A program made the translations under genes and the position numbers. This document shows, piece by piece, positions 15,562 to 22,619 of a stretch of DNA of 26,133 bases (position 1 is the stretch's first letter; each line of letters begins with the position of its first letter). Location: NCBI GenBank assembly GCA_044359565.1, contig JBIKLX010000025.1, positions 1 to 26,133 on the forward strand, written 5' to 3'. The notes under the pieces are model-generated. The model ran no database searches, had not been told where the DNA came from, and saw only the letters and a list, made by a program, of their open reading frames with translations. Source of the DNA: VFMC01 sp044359565. Its GTDB lineage: Bacteria > Actinomycetota > Acidimicrobiia > Acidimicrobiales > Ilumatobacteraceae.

Positions 15562-16956
15562 TCAGAGCAGTTCGGCAGCCAGGCTGGCCACGGTGCCGCG
15601 CTCGCACGCCGTGAGGCTCACATGGCCGAAACAGCGCTGGCCGCGGAAGGCGTTGATGAGCACCGCAAGGGCGTTGTTGCTCTCACCGAGGTAGGGCGCA
15701 TCGATCTGGCTGGTGTCGCCGGTGAACACGACCTTGGTGCCCTCGCCGATGCGAGTGAGGATGGTCTTCAGCGTGGTGGGCTCGAGGTTCTGGGCCTCGT
15801 CGACCACCACCATCTGCCGGTGCAACGACCGGCCACGAAGGAACGTGACGCTCTCGAGCGAGAGCTGGTTGCGGGTGGTGAGCTGGTCGATGAGGTCGCG
15901 CGCGTCGCGGCTGGATCGCTGGTCGGTGAGCGCGACGATCGCGTCGTGGATGGCCGACATCCACGGGTCGAGCTTCTCGTCGAGCCCGCCGGGCAGGAAG
16001 CCGACGTCGGCGCGACCCACCGGTACCAGCGGTCGGTAGATGGCGAGGCGTTCGTAGTCGCGTCGCTCGACCACGTGCTCGAGACCTGCAGCGATGGCGA
16101 GCAAGGTTTTGCCGGTTCCCGCGCGGCCGTCGAGCGCCACGACGCTCACGTCGGGGTCGAGCAGCAGTTCGAGTGCGAACCGTTGCTCTTTCGACCGCGG
16201 CCGCAAGCCCCACGCCTCAGGTGCAGTGTGGGGGAGCAGGTCGAGCCGGTCGCCGACGCGGCGCACGAGCGCCGACTGCGACCCGGCGCGCAACACGGCG
16301 AACTCGTTCTCGGCCATCGAGTCGGCACCCGTGCCGAGGGAGGAGGCGTCGATCGAGCCAGAGCCGTAGAGGGCATCGACGAGGCTGTGGTCGACCTCGA
16401 GCGTGCACCAGCCGCTGTTCCGGCTCACCGACGCACGGCCGACCGGTTGATGCTCTGACGCGGCCACCCCGAGATGCGCCGCCTTGATACGCAGCGCGGC
16501 ATCGTTCGACACCATCACCGTCGGCGCGTGACGGGCCTGGCCCAATGCGGCGCCGATGATGCGGTTGTCGGGCAGCTTCGGGTCGAGGCCGTGCTCGACG
16601 AGGAGGTGGTGCTGGATGCCGTTCACCTCGATCTGGAGTGTGCCGGCGTCGGGATGACTGCCGAGCGGCACCGCCGTGGCCAGCGACCCGCCTGCGCCGA
16701 CGCGTAGTTCCTCGATCGACCGCAGGGCAGTGCGTGCCGCGCGGCCGACGTCGTCGGGTCGGCTCTTCAGCCCGTCGAGTTCCTCGATGACCGTGAGCGG
16801 GATGACCACGTCGACGCTGCCGAACTGATGGAAACAGCCAGGGTCGGCGACGAGCACGGAGGTGTCGAGCACCACCCTCGTGCGCTGCCCCTGCATCGGC
16901 GGCTCGCCCCTCTCGTTCGTCGTGGTCAACGGCGCAAGGGGCAAGACGTCGGTCAA
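15562..16956 (-). CDS. PIN-domain plus PhoH-type ATPase (PhoH2-like RNA helicase/nuclease)
   Basis: A 464-residue two-domain protein. The N-terminal PIN nuclease domain (about 25-160) shows VVLDTSVLVADP (Asp31), EELDGLK (Asp61) and SNDAALR. The C-terminal PhoH P-loop domain has Walker A GRAGTGKT (about 276-283) and Walker B MVVVDEAQN (about 382-390), then FTGDTSQID. In mycobacteria PhoH2 is an ATP-driven RNA unwinding and cleaving enzyme, often paired with a short antitoxin PhoAT; no such partner gene is seen here. The reading starts with TTG at 16956, preceded by GAGGAG at five bases. An in-frame ATG at 16896 would give 444 residues and still keep the whole PIN domain, so the start is uncertain. 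Confidence 0.88.
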   Translation of the reverse strand: MTDVLPLAPLTTTNERGEPPMQGQRTRVVLDTSVLVADPGCFHQFGSVDVVIPLTVIEELDGLKSRPDDVGRAARTALRSIEELRVGAGGSLATAVPLGSHPDAGTLQIEVNGIQHHLLVEHGLDPKLPDNRIIGAALGQARHAPTVMVSNDAALRIKAAHLGVAASEHQPVGRASVSRNSGWCTLEVDHSLVDALYGSGSIDASSLGTGADSMAENEFAVLRAGSQSALVRRVGDRLDLLPHTAPEAWGLRPRSKEQRFALELLLDPDVSVVALDGRAGTGKTLLAIAAGLEHVVERRDYERLAIYRPLVPVGRADVGFLPGGLDEKLDPWMSAIHDAIVALTDQRSSRDARDLIDQLTTRNQLSLESVTFLRGRSLHRQMVVVDEAQNLEPTTLKTILTRIGEGTKVVFTGDTSQIDAPYLGESNNALAVLINAFRGQRCFGHVSLTACERGTVASLAAELL

Positions 16957-17065
16957 CGGGACTCCTCGTGAGGCGTTGGCTCGGACGAACGGGCGGCCGA
17001 GCCATGGCTGCGGACGGTTCTTGTTCTACATCGGCTTCGCCCGCCGCCGGTGGATGATCGGTGCA

Positions 17066-17095
17066 GGTTTACGCTGCGTTCACGCGGCGTAAACC
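17066..17095 (-). terminator. 14-bp inverted repeat after the carboxymuconolactone-decarboxylase-family gene
   Basis: GGTTTACGCTGCGT (17066-17079) pairs with ACGCGGCGTAAACC (17082-17095) with one G-T wobble and a two-base centre. It begins four bases after the stop of the minus-strand gene at 17100, where a terminator would be expected. No T-run follows. The near-perfect symmetry and tiny centre would also suit a dimeric regulator site upstream of the PIN-PhoH gene. Confidence 0.55.
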
Positions 17096-17099
17096 GTTG

Positions 17100-17648
17100 T
17101 CACAGCACGTCCGCGATGCCCTCGTCGAGCTCGACGCCGCAACTGTTCAATGCGAACGATACGAGGTGGTACTGGCCGACGGTGAAGATGATGTCGATCA
17201 TCTGCTCGTCCGAATACGCCGCTGCCAGTGTGGTCCAGGTGTCGTCGAGGATGCGGCTGTGCTCGTGCAGTTCGTCGACGGCGGTGAGGAGAGCAGCCTC
17301 CAGCGGGGTCCAGCCTGGATGCGCCGGCCCCACCCGAACCTGATCGATCTCTGCAGGAGTGATGTCGCAGCGCGCAGCGATGACCACGTGCTGACCGAAC
17401 TCGTAGGGCGACCGACACAGCACCCCCACGCGGAGGATGGCGAGCTCGCGATCGCGGGGCGACAGCGTGTTCTTCGACATCACGTGGGTGGCGAACACCA
17501 TCCACCGCTTCAGCAGCTTCGGGTGGTTCGCCAGGGTGGCGAAGATGTTGAGTGTCGAGCCATCGGGTGCCCGCATCCCCCCTCGCTCGTAGAGCTCGAG
17601 GATCTCGTCGGACGGATCGGTGACCGGCTGAATGCGTGGCGTCGTCAT
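17100..17648 (-). CDS. carboxymuconolactone decarboxylase / AhpD-fold family protein
   Basis: A 182-residue all-helical protein of the CMD/AhpD family. The core reads RDRELAILRVGVLCRSPYEFGQHVVIA with Glu68, Cys78, Tyr82, Glu83 and His87. It has one cysteine at the usual active-site region, not the CxxC of AhpD, so a thiol peroxidase-reductant role is less likely; members of this single-Cys branch are mostly uncharacterised, and some act as decarboxylases or lactone-processing enzymes. ATG 17648 is the only good start for the conserved domain. AAGGA abuts it too closely to be a normal ribosome site, while GAAGAT lies six bases upstream, consistent with a leaderless start. It is divergent from HU. 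Confidence 0.85.
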   Translation of the reverse strand: MTTPRIQPVTDPSDEILELYERGGMRAPDGSTLNIFATLANHPKLLKRWMVFATHVMSKNTLSPRDRELAILRVGVLCRSPYEFGQHVVIAARCDITPAEIDQVRVGPAHPGWTPLEAALLTAVDELHEHSRILDDTWTTLAAAYSDEQMIDIIFTVGQYHLVSFALNSCGVELDEGIADVL

Positions 17649-17708
17649 TCCTTGATCTTCGCGCCGGACACGCGTGCCGGTCACCGTGGGAGGTCGTGGA
17701 GCAGCCGT

Positions 17709-17761
17709 TGCATTTGCAACAACAAGGGTGCTTGTATTTGGCGCGCGAAACGGATTCGATT
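17709..17761 (+). promoter_or_regulatory. possible HU promoter region
   Basis: The 168-bp gap between the divergent genes turns AT-rich near here. TTGTAT (17733-17738) and TTCGAT (17756-17761) are 17 bp apart and are a plausible though weak promoter. A TTGCATTTGCAA partial palindrome (17709-17720) lies upstream. If correct, transcription would start near the inverted repeat at 17768. Confidence 0.3.
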
Positions 17762-17767
17762 TGCCTG

Positions 17768-17784
17768 CGTAACGCTCCGTTACG
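17768..17784 (+). promoter_or_regulatory. CGTAACG-CTC-CGTTACG inverted repeat before HU
   Basis: Two perfect seven-base arms flank a three-base spacer, 32 bases before the HU ATG. The HU gene lacks a well-placed Shine-Dalgarno (GAAGAGAAAG is about 15 bases away), so this element could be an operator or an mRNA hairpin in the HU leader. Confidence 0.45.
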
Positions 17785-17816
17785 AATTGTCCAACGAAGA
17801 GAAAGCAACCATCCAC

Positions 17817-18101
17817 ATGACCAAAGCAGAGTTGATCGACGCGGTCGCCAAGGAAGCGGGTGTCAGCAAGGCTGATGCCGAGCGCACCGTCTCCGCATTC
17901 TTCGACGTGGTCACCAAGACCGCGAAGAAGGGCGACAAGGTCGCATGGCCGGGCTTCGGCTCGTTCAGCACCTCGAAGTCGAAGGCCCGCACGGGTCGTA
18001 ACCCCCAGACGGGTGCAGCGGTGAAGATCGCTGCGTCCACCCGCATGAAGTTCACGTCGAGCAGCACGCTGAAGGCTGTACTCAACCCGAAGAAGAAGTG
18101 A
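17817..18101 (+). CDS. HU-family DNA-binding protein
   Basis: A 94-residue nucleoid protein. It begins MTKAELIDAVAKEAGVSKADAERTV (the helical dimerisation part) and has the HU/IHF signature in GFGSFSTSKSKARTGRNPQTG, leading into the DNA-minor-groove arm with its Pro intercalation site, and ends NPKKK. HU dimers bend DNA and compact the nucleoid. Mycobacterial and streptomycete HupB/HupS have a long Lys/Ala/Pro tail on the same chain; this one ends after KKK, and a tail-like peptide is encoded separately 25 bases downstream in another frame. A longer reading upstream (from 17061) covers non-coding sequence and is rejected. Confidence 0.95.
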   Translation: MTKAELIDAVAKEAGVSKADAERTVSAFFDVVTKTAKKGDKVAWPGFGSFSTSKSKARTGRNPQTGAAVKIAASTRMKFTSSSTLKAVLNPKKK

Positions 18102-18126
18102 CCAAGGAAAGCTGAGGATCCCAGAC

Positions 18127-18357
18127 ATGGCAACCACCAAGAAGGCCGCTCCGGCCAAGAAGGCCGCTCCGGCCAAGAAGGCTGCACCGGCCAAGAAGGC
18201 CGCTCCGGCCAAGAAGGCTGCACCGGCCAAGAAGGCTGCACCGGCCAAGAAGGCCGCTCCGGCCAAGAAGGCTGCACCGGCCAAGAAGGCCGCTCCGGCC
18301 AAGAAGGCTGCACCGGCCAAGAAGGCCGCTCCGGCCAAGAAGGCTGCCAAGAAGTAG
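18127..18357 (+). CDS. PAKKAA-repeat basic protein, histone-H1-like tail
   Basis: A 76-residue polypeptide made only of Met, Ala, Thr, Lys and Pro: MATT, then eleven KKAAPA units and KKAAKK. It has no globular domain and should be disordered and strongly positive, like the C-terminal tails of HupB and of eukaryotic histone H1, which bind and condense DNA. It has its own Shine-Dalgarno (GAGGAT, 18114-18119, seven bases before ATG) and is 25 bases after the HU stop, in a different frame, so it should be co-transcribed with HU as a separate product. It is probably a nucleoid or RNA-binding accessory; function is inferred from composition and context. Confidence 0.75.
   Translation: MATTKKAAPAKKAAPAKKAAPAKKAAPAKKAAPAKKAAPAKKAAPAKKAAPAKKAAPAKKAAPAKKAAPAKKAAKK
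18139..18336 (+). repeat. eleven 18-bp tandem repeats
   Basis: Two synonymous units alternate: A is AAGAAGGCCGCTCCGGCC and B is AAGAAGGCTGCACCGGCC. The order is A A B A B B A B A B A, followed by a truncated copy to 18348. All units are in frame and differ only at two silent positions, so selection keeps the peptide while copy number grows by A-B pair duplications. The array is a natural hotspot for length variation. Confidence 0.92.
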
Positions 18358-18390
18358 TTCAGTTCGGCATCTCGAACGGAGCGTCGAGAA

Positions 18391-18416
18391 GACGAGGGGC
18401 CTGCGGGCCCCTCGTC
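18391..18416 (+). terminator. strong GC-rich terminator hairpin after the PAKKAA gene
   Basis: GACGAGGGGCC (18391-18401) pairs perfectly with GGCCCCTCGTC (18406-18416) around the loop TGCG. One more A-T pair extends the stem. It lies 33 bases after the stop. There is no T-run, as is common in actinobacterial intrinsic terminators. It closes the HU transcript before the P-type ATPase gene. Confidence 0.75.
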
Positions 18417-18524
18417 TCGCGTCCGGGGACCGGTGGGGACCATCGCCTCTAGAGCCCGACCGAATGTCGTCGGTACGGTCGCCGTGGGCGTCGGCTCCGT
18501 CGGTCGAGCCTGGCTCGGACACCT

Positions 18525-21029
18525 GTGGATCTCTGGGAACAACCCCTCGACACGCTGCTCGCGGCGGCGAGTTCGCGCACCGAGGGCCTGACGGCAGCGG
18601 AGGCGCTCGACCGTCGATGCGTAGCGCGTCCGATGCGCACTGCCCGCACTGCGACGGTGCGTCTCTTCCTGCGCCAACTCTCGAGTCCGATCACGCTCAT
18701 CCTGCTCGCGGCAACGCTCGTGTCGGCCGTCGTCGGTGAAGTGACCGATGCATCGATCATTGCGGTCATCGTGTTGGCCAGTGCAGTCGTTGGCTTCCGG
18801 CAGGAGTACGTCGCCGGCCGGGCGATCAACGATCTGTTAGCGCAGGTGCAGGTGAGGGCGCGTGTGTTGCGTGACGGCATCGAACAGCAGGTGGCCGTCG
18901 ACGAGGTGGTACGTGGCGATGTGGTGCTGCTGCGCGTCGGCGACATCGTGCCGGCCGACTGTCGCGTGCTGCAGGCCAACGCGTTCCAGGTCGATGAGTC
19001 GACACTGACGGGCGAGTCGTTCCCCGTGTCGAAACTGGCCGGCGGCGAACGCGCTGCACAGCGCGTGGGCATGGGGAGTCATGTGGTGAGTGGCGTCGCC
19101 ACGGTGGTCGCGGTCGATGTGGGTGCCGCCACCGAGTTGGGTGGTATCTCGGCACTGCTGGGCGATGTGCGCGAGACGAGCTTCGAGCGCGGGCTGCGCG
19201 CCTTCGGCACGATGCTGATGAGGGCCACGGCCGTTCTGGTGGCGTCGATCTTCGCGATCAACCTCGTGCTGCATCGGCCACTGCTCGACTCGTTGCTGTT
19301 CTCACTGGCGCTCGCGGTGGGGCTGGCTCCGCAACTCCTGCCTGCGATCGTGGCAGTCAGCCTGTCGCAGGGCGCGCGTCAGATGGCCACCGAGCAGGTG
19401 ATCGTGAGGCGCCTCGATGCCATCGAGGATCTCGGGGCGATGACCGTGCTCTGCACCGACAAGACCGGAACCCTCACCGTCGGGCATCCCGAACTGGTGC
19501 ACGCCAACGATGTGCTCGATCGGCCGAGTGATGCGGTGTTCGAGTTGGCGGTGATCAACGCCCGACAGCAACGCGGTTTCGCCAATCCGCTCGACCTCGC
19601 GATCCTGCGGCGATGTGGTGCGCCTGATGTCGACGTCGGCACCGTGCTCGGCGAGGCGCCATACGACTTCGAACGCAAGCGATTGTCGGTGCTCGTCGAT
19701 CGCCGCGACGGTCGATGGATCATCACCAAGGGCTCGCTCGCCGAGTTGCTGACGGTGTGCGACACGGTCGAGGTGGACGGTGCGCTGGAGTCGATCGACG
19801 AACACCGTGCAGCGATCGACACCATCATCGCCCGGCACAGCGATGAGGGTGACCGTGTGCTCGGTGTGGCACGGCGTGCGGCGACGGCCCACACGGTCGA
19901 CGCGGGCGACGAGCGGGGTATGCAGCTGGTCGGATTCCTTGCCTTCAGCGATCCGGTGAAGCCCGACGCCGGGCACGAACTCGCGCGCCTGCGCGACCTG
20001 GGTGTGCGCGTCTGCCTGATCACTGGCGACAATCGCCTGGCCGCGGTGCACATCGGGCGGCAGGTCGGCCTCGCGGTCGAAAGCATCGTCGTCGGTGCCG
20101 AGCTGGCTGATGCCGACGGAGAGGCCCTCATCGCTCTGGTCTCCGAGGCGTCTGTCTTCGCCGAGGTCCACCCTGCACAGAAGGAGCACATCGTCGCGGC
20201 GCTGCAGCGAGCGGGCCACACCGTCGGATTCCTCGGCGACGGCATCAACGACGCACCTGCGATCCATCGTGCTGATGTGGGCATCTCGGTCGACACAGCG
20301 GTCGACGTCGCCAAGCAGGCGGCGGCGGTTGTGCTGCTCGACGTTCGCCTCGATGTGGTCGCCGGGGGCATTGTGAGCGGTCGACGTACGTTCGCCAACA
20401 CACTCAAGTACGTGAACGTCACCATCAGCGCGAACTTCGGCAACATGCTGTCGCTCGCCGCCGCATCGGTGTTCATCCCGTTCCTGCCGCTGCTGCCGCG
20501 GCAGATCCTGCTGCTGAACTTCCTGTCCGACATTCCGGCCACCACCATCGCGTCCGATGCGGTCGACCCCGAGCATGTCGAGCAGCCCCAACACTGGGAG
20601 ATCGGCGCGATCCGCCGCTTCATGTTCGTGTTCGGTGCGATCAGTTCGGTGTTCGACATCACGACGTTCGTGGTCCTGCGCGCCGGATTCCACGCCTCAC
20701 CGGCGGTGTTCCGCAGCGGCTGGTTCGTCGAGTCGATGATGACGGAACTGGCGGCGATGTTGGTGCTGCGAACACGGCGTGCTGCATGGCGAAGTCGACC
20801 AGGCACGGGGTTGTTGGTCACGTCCGTCGGTGCGGCTCTGGTGACGGTGCTGCTGCCCCTGCTGCCGGTGCGATCGTGGTTCGGCTTCGAGGTGCCGACT
20901 GTCGGGATCGTCGTCGTCGTGGCGCTGATCGTGGTGGGCTACGTCGTGGCGACGGAGGTGGCCAAGCGGTTCGTGCACGTCGAGCAACGAACCCGGGCCC
21001 CGCGTCGCGTCGCCGGTGCGCAACAATGA
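18525..21029 (+). CDS. MgtA-like (P3B) magnesium-translocating P-type ATPase
   Basis: An 834-residue membrane ATPase, slightly shorter than Escherichia coli MgtA (about 900). Motifs in order: actuator TGES (162-165), phosphorylation site CTDKTGTLT with Asp312, ITGDN in the P domain, and GDGINDAPA (571-579). The stretch QVIVRRLDAIEDLGAM before the phosphorylation site, and FMFVFGAISSVFDITTF in the C-terminal membrane part, are specific to the Mg2+-importing P3B group. The M4 proline motif reads APQLLP with Gln270, where MgtA has a Glu (TPEMLP). The start is GTG 18525; no ribosome site is obvious and an alternative nearby start cannot be excluded. No mgtC or Mg2+-sensing leader is recognisable. 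Confidence 0.88.
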   Translation: MDLWEQPLDTLLAAASSRTEGLTAAEALDRRCVARPMRTARTATVRLFLRQLSSPITLILLAATLVSAVVGEVTDASIIAVIVLASAVVGFRQEYVAGRAINDLLAQVQVRARVLRDGIEQQVAVDEVVRGDVVLLRVGDIVPADCRVLQANAFQVDESTLTGESFPVSKLAGGERAAQRVGMGSHVVSGVATVVAVDVGAATELGGISALLGDVRETSFERGLRAFGTMLMRATAVLVASIFAINLVLHRPLLDSLLFSLALAVGLAPQLLPAIVAVSLSQGARQMATEQVIVRRLDAIEDLGAMTVLCTDKTGTLTVGHPELVHANDVLDRPSDAVFELAVINARQQRGFANPLDLAILRRCGAPDVDVGTVLGEAPYDFERKRLSVLVDRRDGRWIITKGSLAELLTVCDTVEVDGALESIDEHRAAIDTIIARHSDEGDRVLGVARRAATAHTVDAGDERGMQLVGFLAFSDPVKPDAGHELARLRDLGVRVCLITGDNRLAAVHIGRQVGLAVESIVVGAELADADGEALIALVSEASVFAEVHPAQKEHIVAALQRAGHTVGFLGDGINDAPAIHRADVGISVDTAVDVAKQAAAVVLLDVRLDVVAGGIVSGRRTFANTLKYVNVTISANFGNMLSLAAASVFIPFLPLLPRQILLLNFLSDIPATTIASDAVDPEHVEQPQHWEIGAIRRFMFVFGAISSVFDITTFVVLRAGFHASPAVFRSGWFVESMMTELAAMLVLRTRRAAWRSRPGTGLLVTSVGAALVTVLLPLLPVRSWFGFEVPTVGIVVVVALIVVGYVVATEVAKRFVHVEQRTRAPRRVAGAQQ

Positions 21030-21033
21030 CGCC

Positions 21034-21810
21034 ATGGAACAGATCTGCGCCGACCTCGTCGCCGAACACGATGCGCTCGACGCGATCGTGGCGGGCCTCA
21101 CCGAAGCACAGTGGGACACGCCTACGCCGGCACCCGGTTGGACCGTTCGCGACCAGGTCTGTCACCTGTGGTTCTTCGACCAGCGCGCGCTGATGGCGCT
21201 GACCGATCCCGATGCCTTCGCCGCCGATACCAAGGCCTTGATGGCGGCCGGCGGTACCGAGGCCTCGGTGCAGCCGGGCCGCGCGATCAGCGGTGCTGCG
21301 ATGCTCAGTTGCTGGCGCGCCGACCGTGCCGAGTTGCTTGCTGTGGCGCGCGCGGTCGACCCGTCGTCACGCGTGCCGTGGTACGGGCCGGCGATGGGAG
21401 CTCGCTCGTTCATCACTGCCCGCCTGATGGAGACGTGGGCGCACGGGCAAGACGTTGTCGACGCGCTTGGCGCCCACCGCGAGCCCACCGCGCGCCTACG
21501 CCACGTCGCGCACATCGGGGTACGTGCCCGGCCCTTCAGCTACGTCACCAACGGGCGCGATGTACCTGCGGGCGAGGTGTACGTCGAGCTGCACACCCCC
21601 GAGGGCGACACGCTCACGTGGGGGCCGTCCGACAGTCCCGACCGGGTCAGCGGTCCGCTGCTCGACTTCTGCCTGGTGGTCACCCAGCGTCGCCATCACA
21701 GCGACACAGCGCTCTCGGTCACCGGCCCGCTGGCCATCGAGTGGATCGCCATCGCCCAAGCATTCGCCGGTACGCCCGGTGCGGGCCGTCAGCCCGGTCA
21801 GTTCGCCTGA
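21034..21810 (+). CDS. mycothiol-dependent maleylpyruvate isomerase-like (TIGR03084-type) protein
   Basis: A 258-residue soluble protein with the DinB-like metal-binding bundle at its N-terminus. Expected metal ligands are His44 in VRDQVCHLWFFD and His137 in ETWAHGQDV, matching the mycothiol-dependent isomerase N-terminal domain pattern 'WT..D...HL' and 'E...H..D'. The C-terminal part (from about 180) resembles the small companion domain of the family. Members use mycothiol or are metal-binding proteins of unknown role in actinobacteria; the true substrate is unknown. ATG 21034 lies four bases after the ATPase stop. AACAAT (21022-21027) six bases upstream could give a separate leaderless transcript. 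Confidence 0.8.
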   Translation: MEQICADLVAEHDALDAIVAGLTEAQWDTPTPAPGWTVRDQVCHLWFFDQRALMALTDPDAFAADTKALMAAGGTEASVQPGRAISGAAMLSCWRADRAELLAVARAVDPSSRVPWYGPAMGARSFITARLMETWAHGQDVVDALGAHREPTARLRHVAHIGVRARPFSYVTNGRDVPAGEVYVELHTPEGDTLTWGPSDSPDRVSGPLLDFCLVVTQRRHHSDTALSVTGPLAIEWIAIAQAFAGTPGAGRQPGQFA

Positions 21811-21848
21811 CTCACCACGTCGCCTGAGTCACCACGTCGCCTGAGTCA
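21803..21848. repeat. 2.7 copies of a 17-bp tandem repeat spanning two convergent stops
   Basis: TCGCCTGACTCACCACG (21803-21819) is followed by TCGCCTGAGTCACCACG (21820-21836) and a partial third copy to 21848. The first copy supplies the TGA of the plus-strand gene (21808-21810) and the last supplies the TGA of the minus-strand PIG-L gene (21846-21848). The units differ at one base. Confidence 0.85.
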
Positions 21849-22619
21849 GAGGTCGGTGATCAACTTGAACACTTCGGCAGCGCCCATGCCGTGGGGTTCG
21901 CCGAGACCGACGAGCCGCGAGCGGATGCGCTGACGGAACGCATCGAGCTGGTCGTCGGTGACGGCCTTCATCGTGCTCTCGAACTGCGACTCGTGCGCTT
22001 CGAGCGCAGCGAGTTTGGTGGCGATGTGGTCGGTGACGTCTTCGACGTGGTCGACCGTGTCGGCCTCCCACAGCAGCAGTGCCTCGGGGCGGTGGTGGGG
22101 GATGCCGTGGTCGGGGAAGAAGTGCGGGTCGCGGGCAGCCACGATGCCGTCGCACGCGAGGAGGCCGGCGTGGCGATGGTCGGGGTGCAGGCGGTAGCGC
22201 TTCCACGGATCGTGGCCCAGCACCACCTGCGGGCGCAGTTCGCGGATGACCCGCGCCACCTGGCTGCGCCCCTCGAGCGTGCTGTCGAGTTCGCCGTCGA
22301 CATGACCGAGGAACACCACCTCGCCGGCATGCGCGCCGCTGAGCCGCCAAGCGGCTTCGCGCTGCTCGGCCTGACGGCGATCGACCAGCCGCCGGGTGTC
22401 GGCGTTCACGTCCCAGGTGCCCTTCGAGCCGTCGGTGCACACGAGGTGATGCACCGTGCAACCAGCCGCTGCCCACTTCGCCAGCGTTGCCCCGCAGCCG
22501 AACTCGACGTCGTCGGGGTGGGCGCCGATGGCCAGCGCCGACCGCGGGACGGCGAGGTTGCGGGTGGTGTGCCCCACTGCGGTGCTGGGCGAGGGCTGGC
22601 CGGGTTCGTTCGCGCTCAT
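21846..22619 (-). CDS. PIG-L (LmbE-like) family N-acetylglucosaminyl deacetylase
   Basis: A 257-residue zinc hydrolase. The zinc and catalytic motif AHPDDVEFG is at 33-41 (His34, Asp36, Asp37) and the second zinc His lies in LHPDHRHAG (about 144-150). The family deacetylates GlcNAc-type substrates (MshB in mycothiol synthesis, Mca on mycothiol conjugates, BshB, or GlcNAc-PI). This one has a loop IPHHRPEALLLWEADTVDH typical of uncharacterised actinobacterial members, so it is not safely MshB or Mca. ATG 22619 overlaps the cofC stop by four bases (ATGA), indicating translational coupling to an F420 gene. About 20 residues of flexible leader precede the fold. Confidence 0.9.
   Translation of the reverse strand: MSANEPGQPSPSTAVGHTTRNLAVPRSALAIGAHPDDVEFGCGATLAKWAAAGCTVHHLVCTDGSKGTWDVNADTRRLVDRRQAEQREAAWRLSGAHAGEVVFLGHVDGELDSTLEGRSQVARVIRELRPQVVLGHDPWKRYRLHPDHRHAGLLACDGIVAARDPHFFPDHGIPHHRPEALLLWEADTVDHVEDVTDHIATKLAALEAHESQFESTMKAVTDDQLDAFRQRIRSRLVGLGEPHGMGAAEVFKLITDL

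Noticed and set aside
16957..17005. Possible PhoAT-like antitoxin ORF upstream of PIN-PhoH (ATG 17005, minus)
   Set aside because: The frame runs on for 262 codons inside the PhoH gene with Arg/Pro/His-rich shadow composition, and no antitoxin-like sequence is seen.
17066..17095. Dyad as an integration attachment site
   Set aside because: No tRNA, integrase or second copy occurs in the window. Terminator or operator explanations fit better.
18139..18336. Tandem repeats as a possible CRISPR array
   Set aside because: Units abut with no unique spacers, stay in frame and encode PAKKAA. It is a coding minisatellite.
19302..20693. 463-codon minus-strand frame opposite the P-type ATPase
   Set aside because: Composition rich in Asp/His/Arg/Gly with no motif, opposite a gene with intact P-type ATPase signatures.
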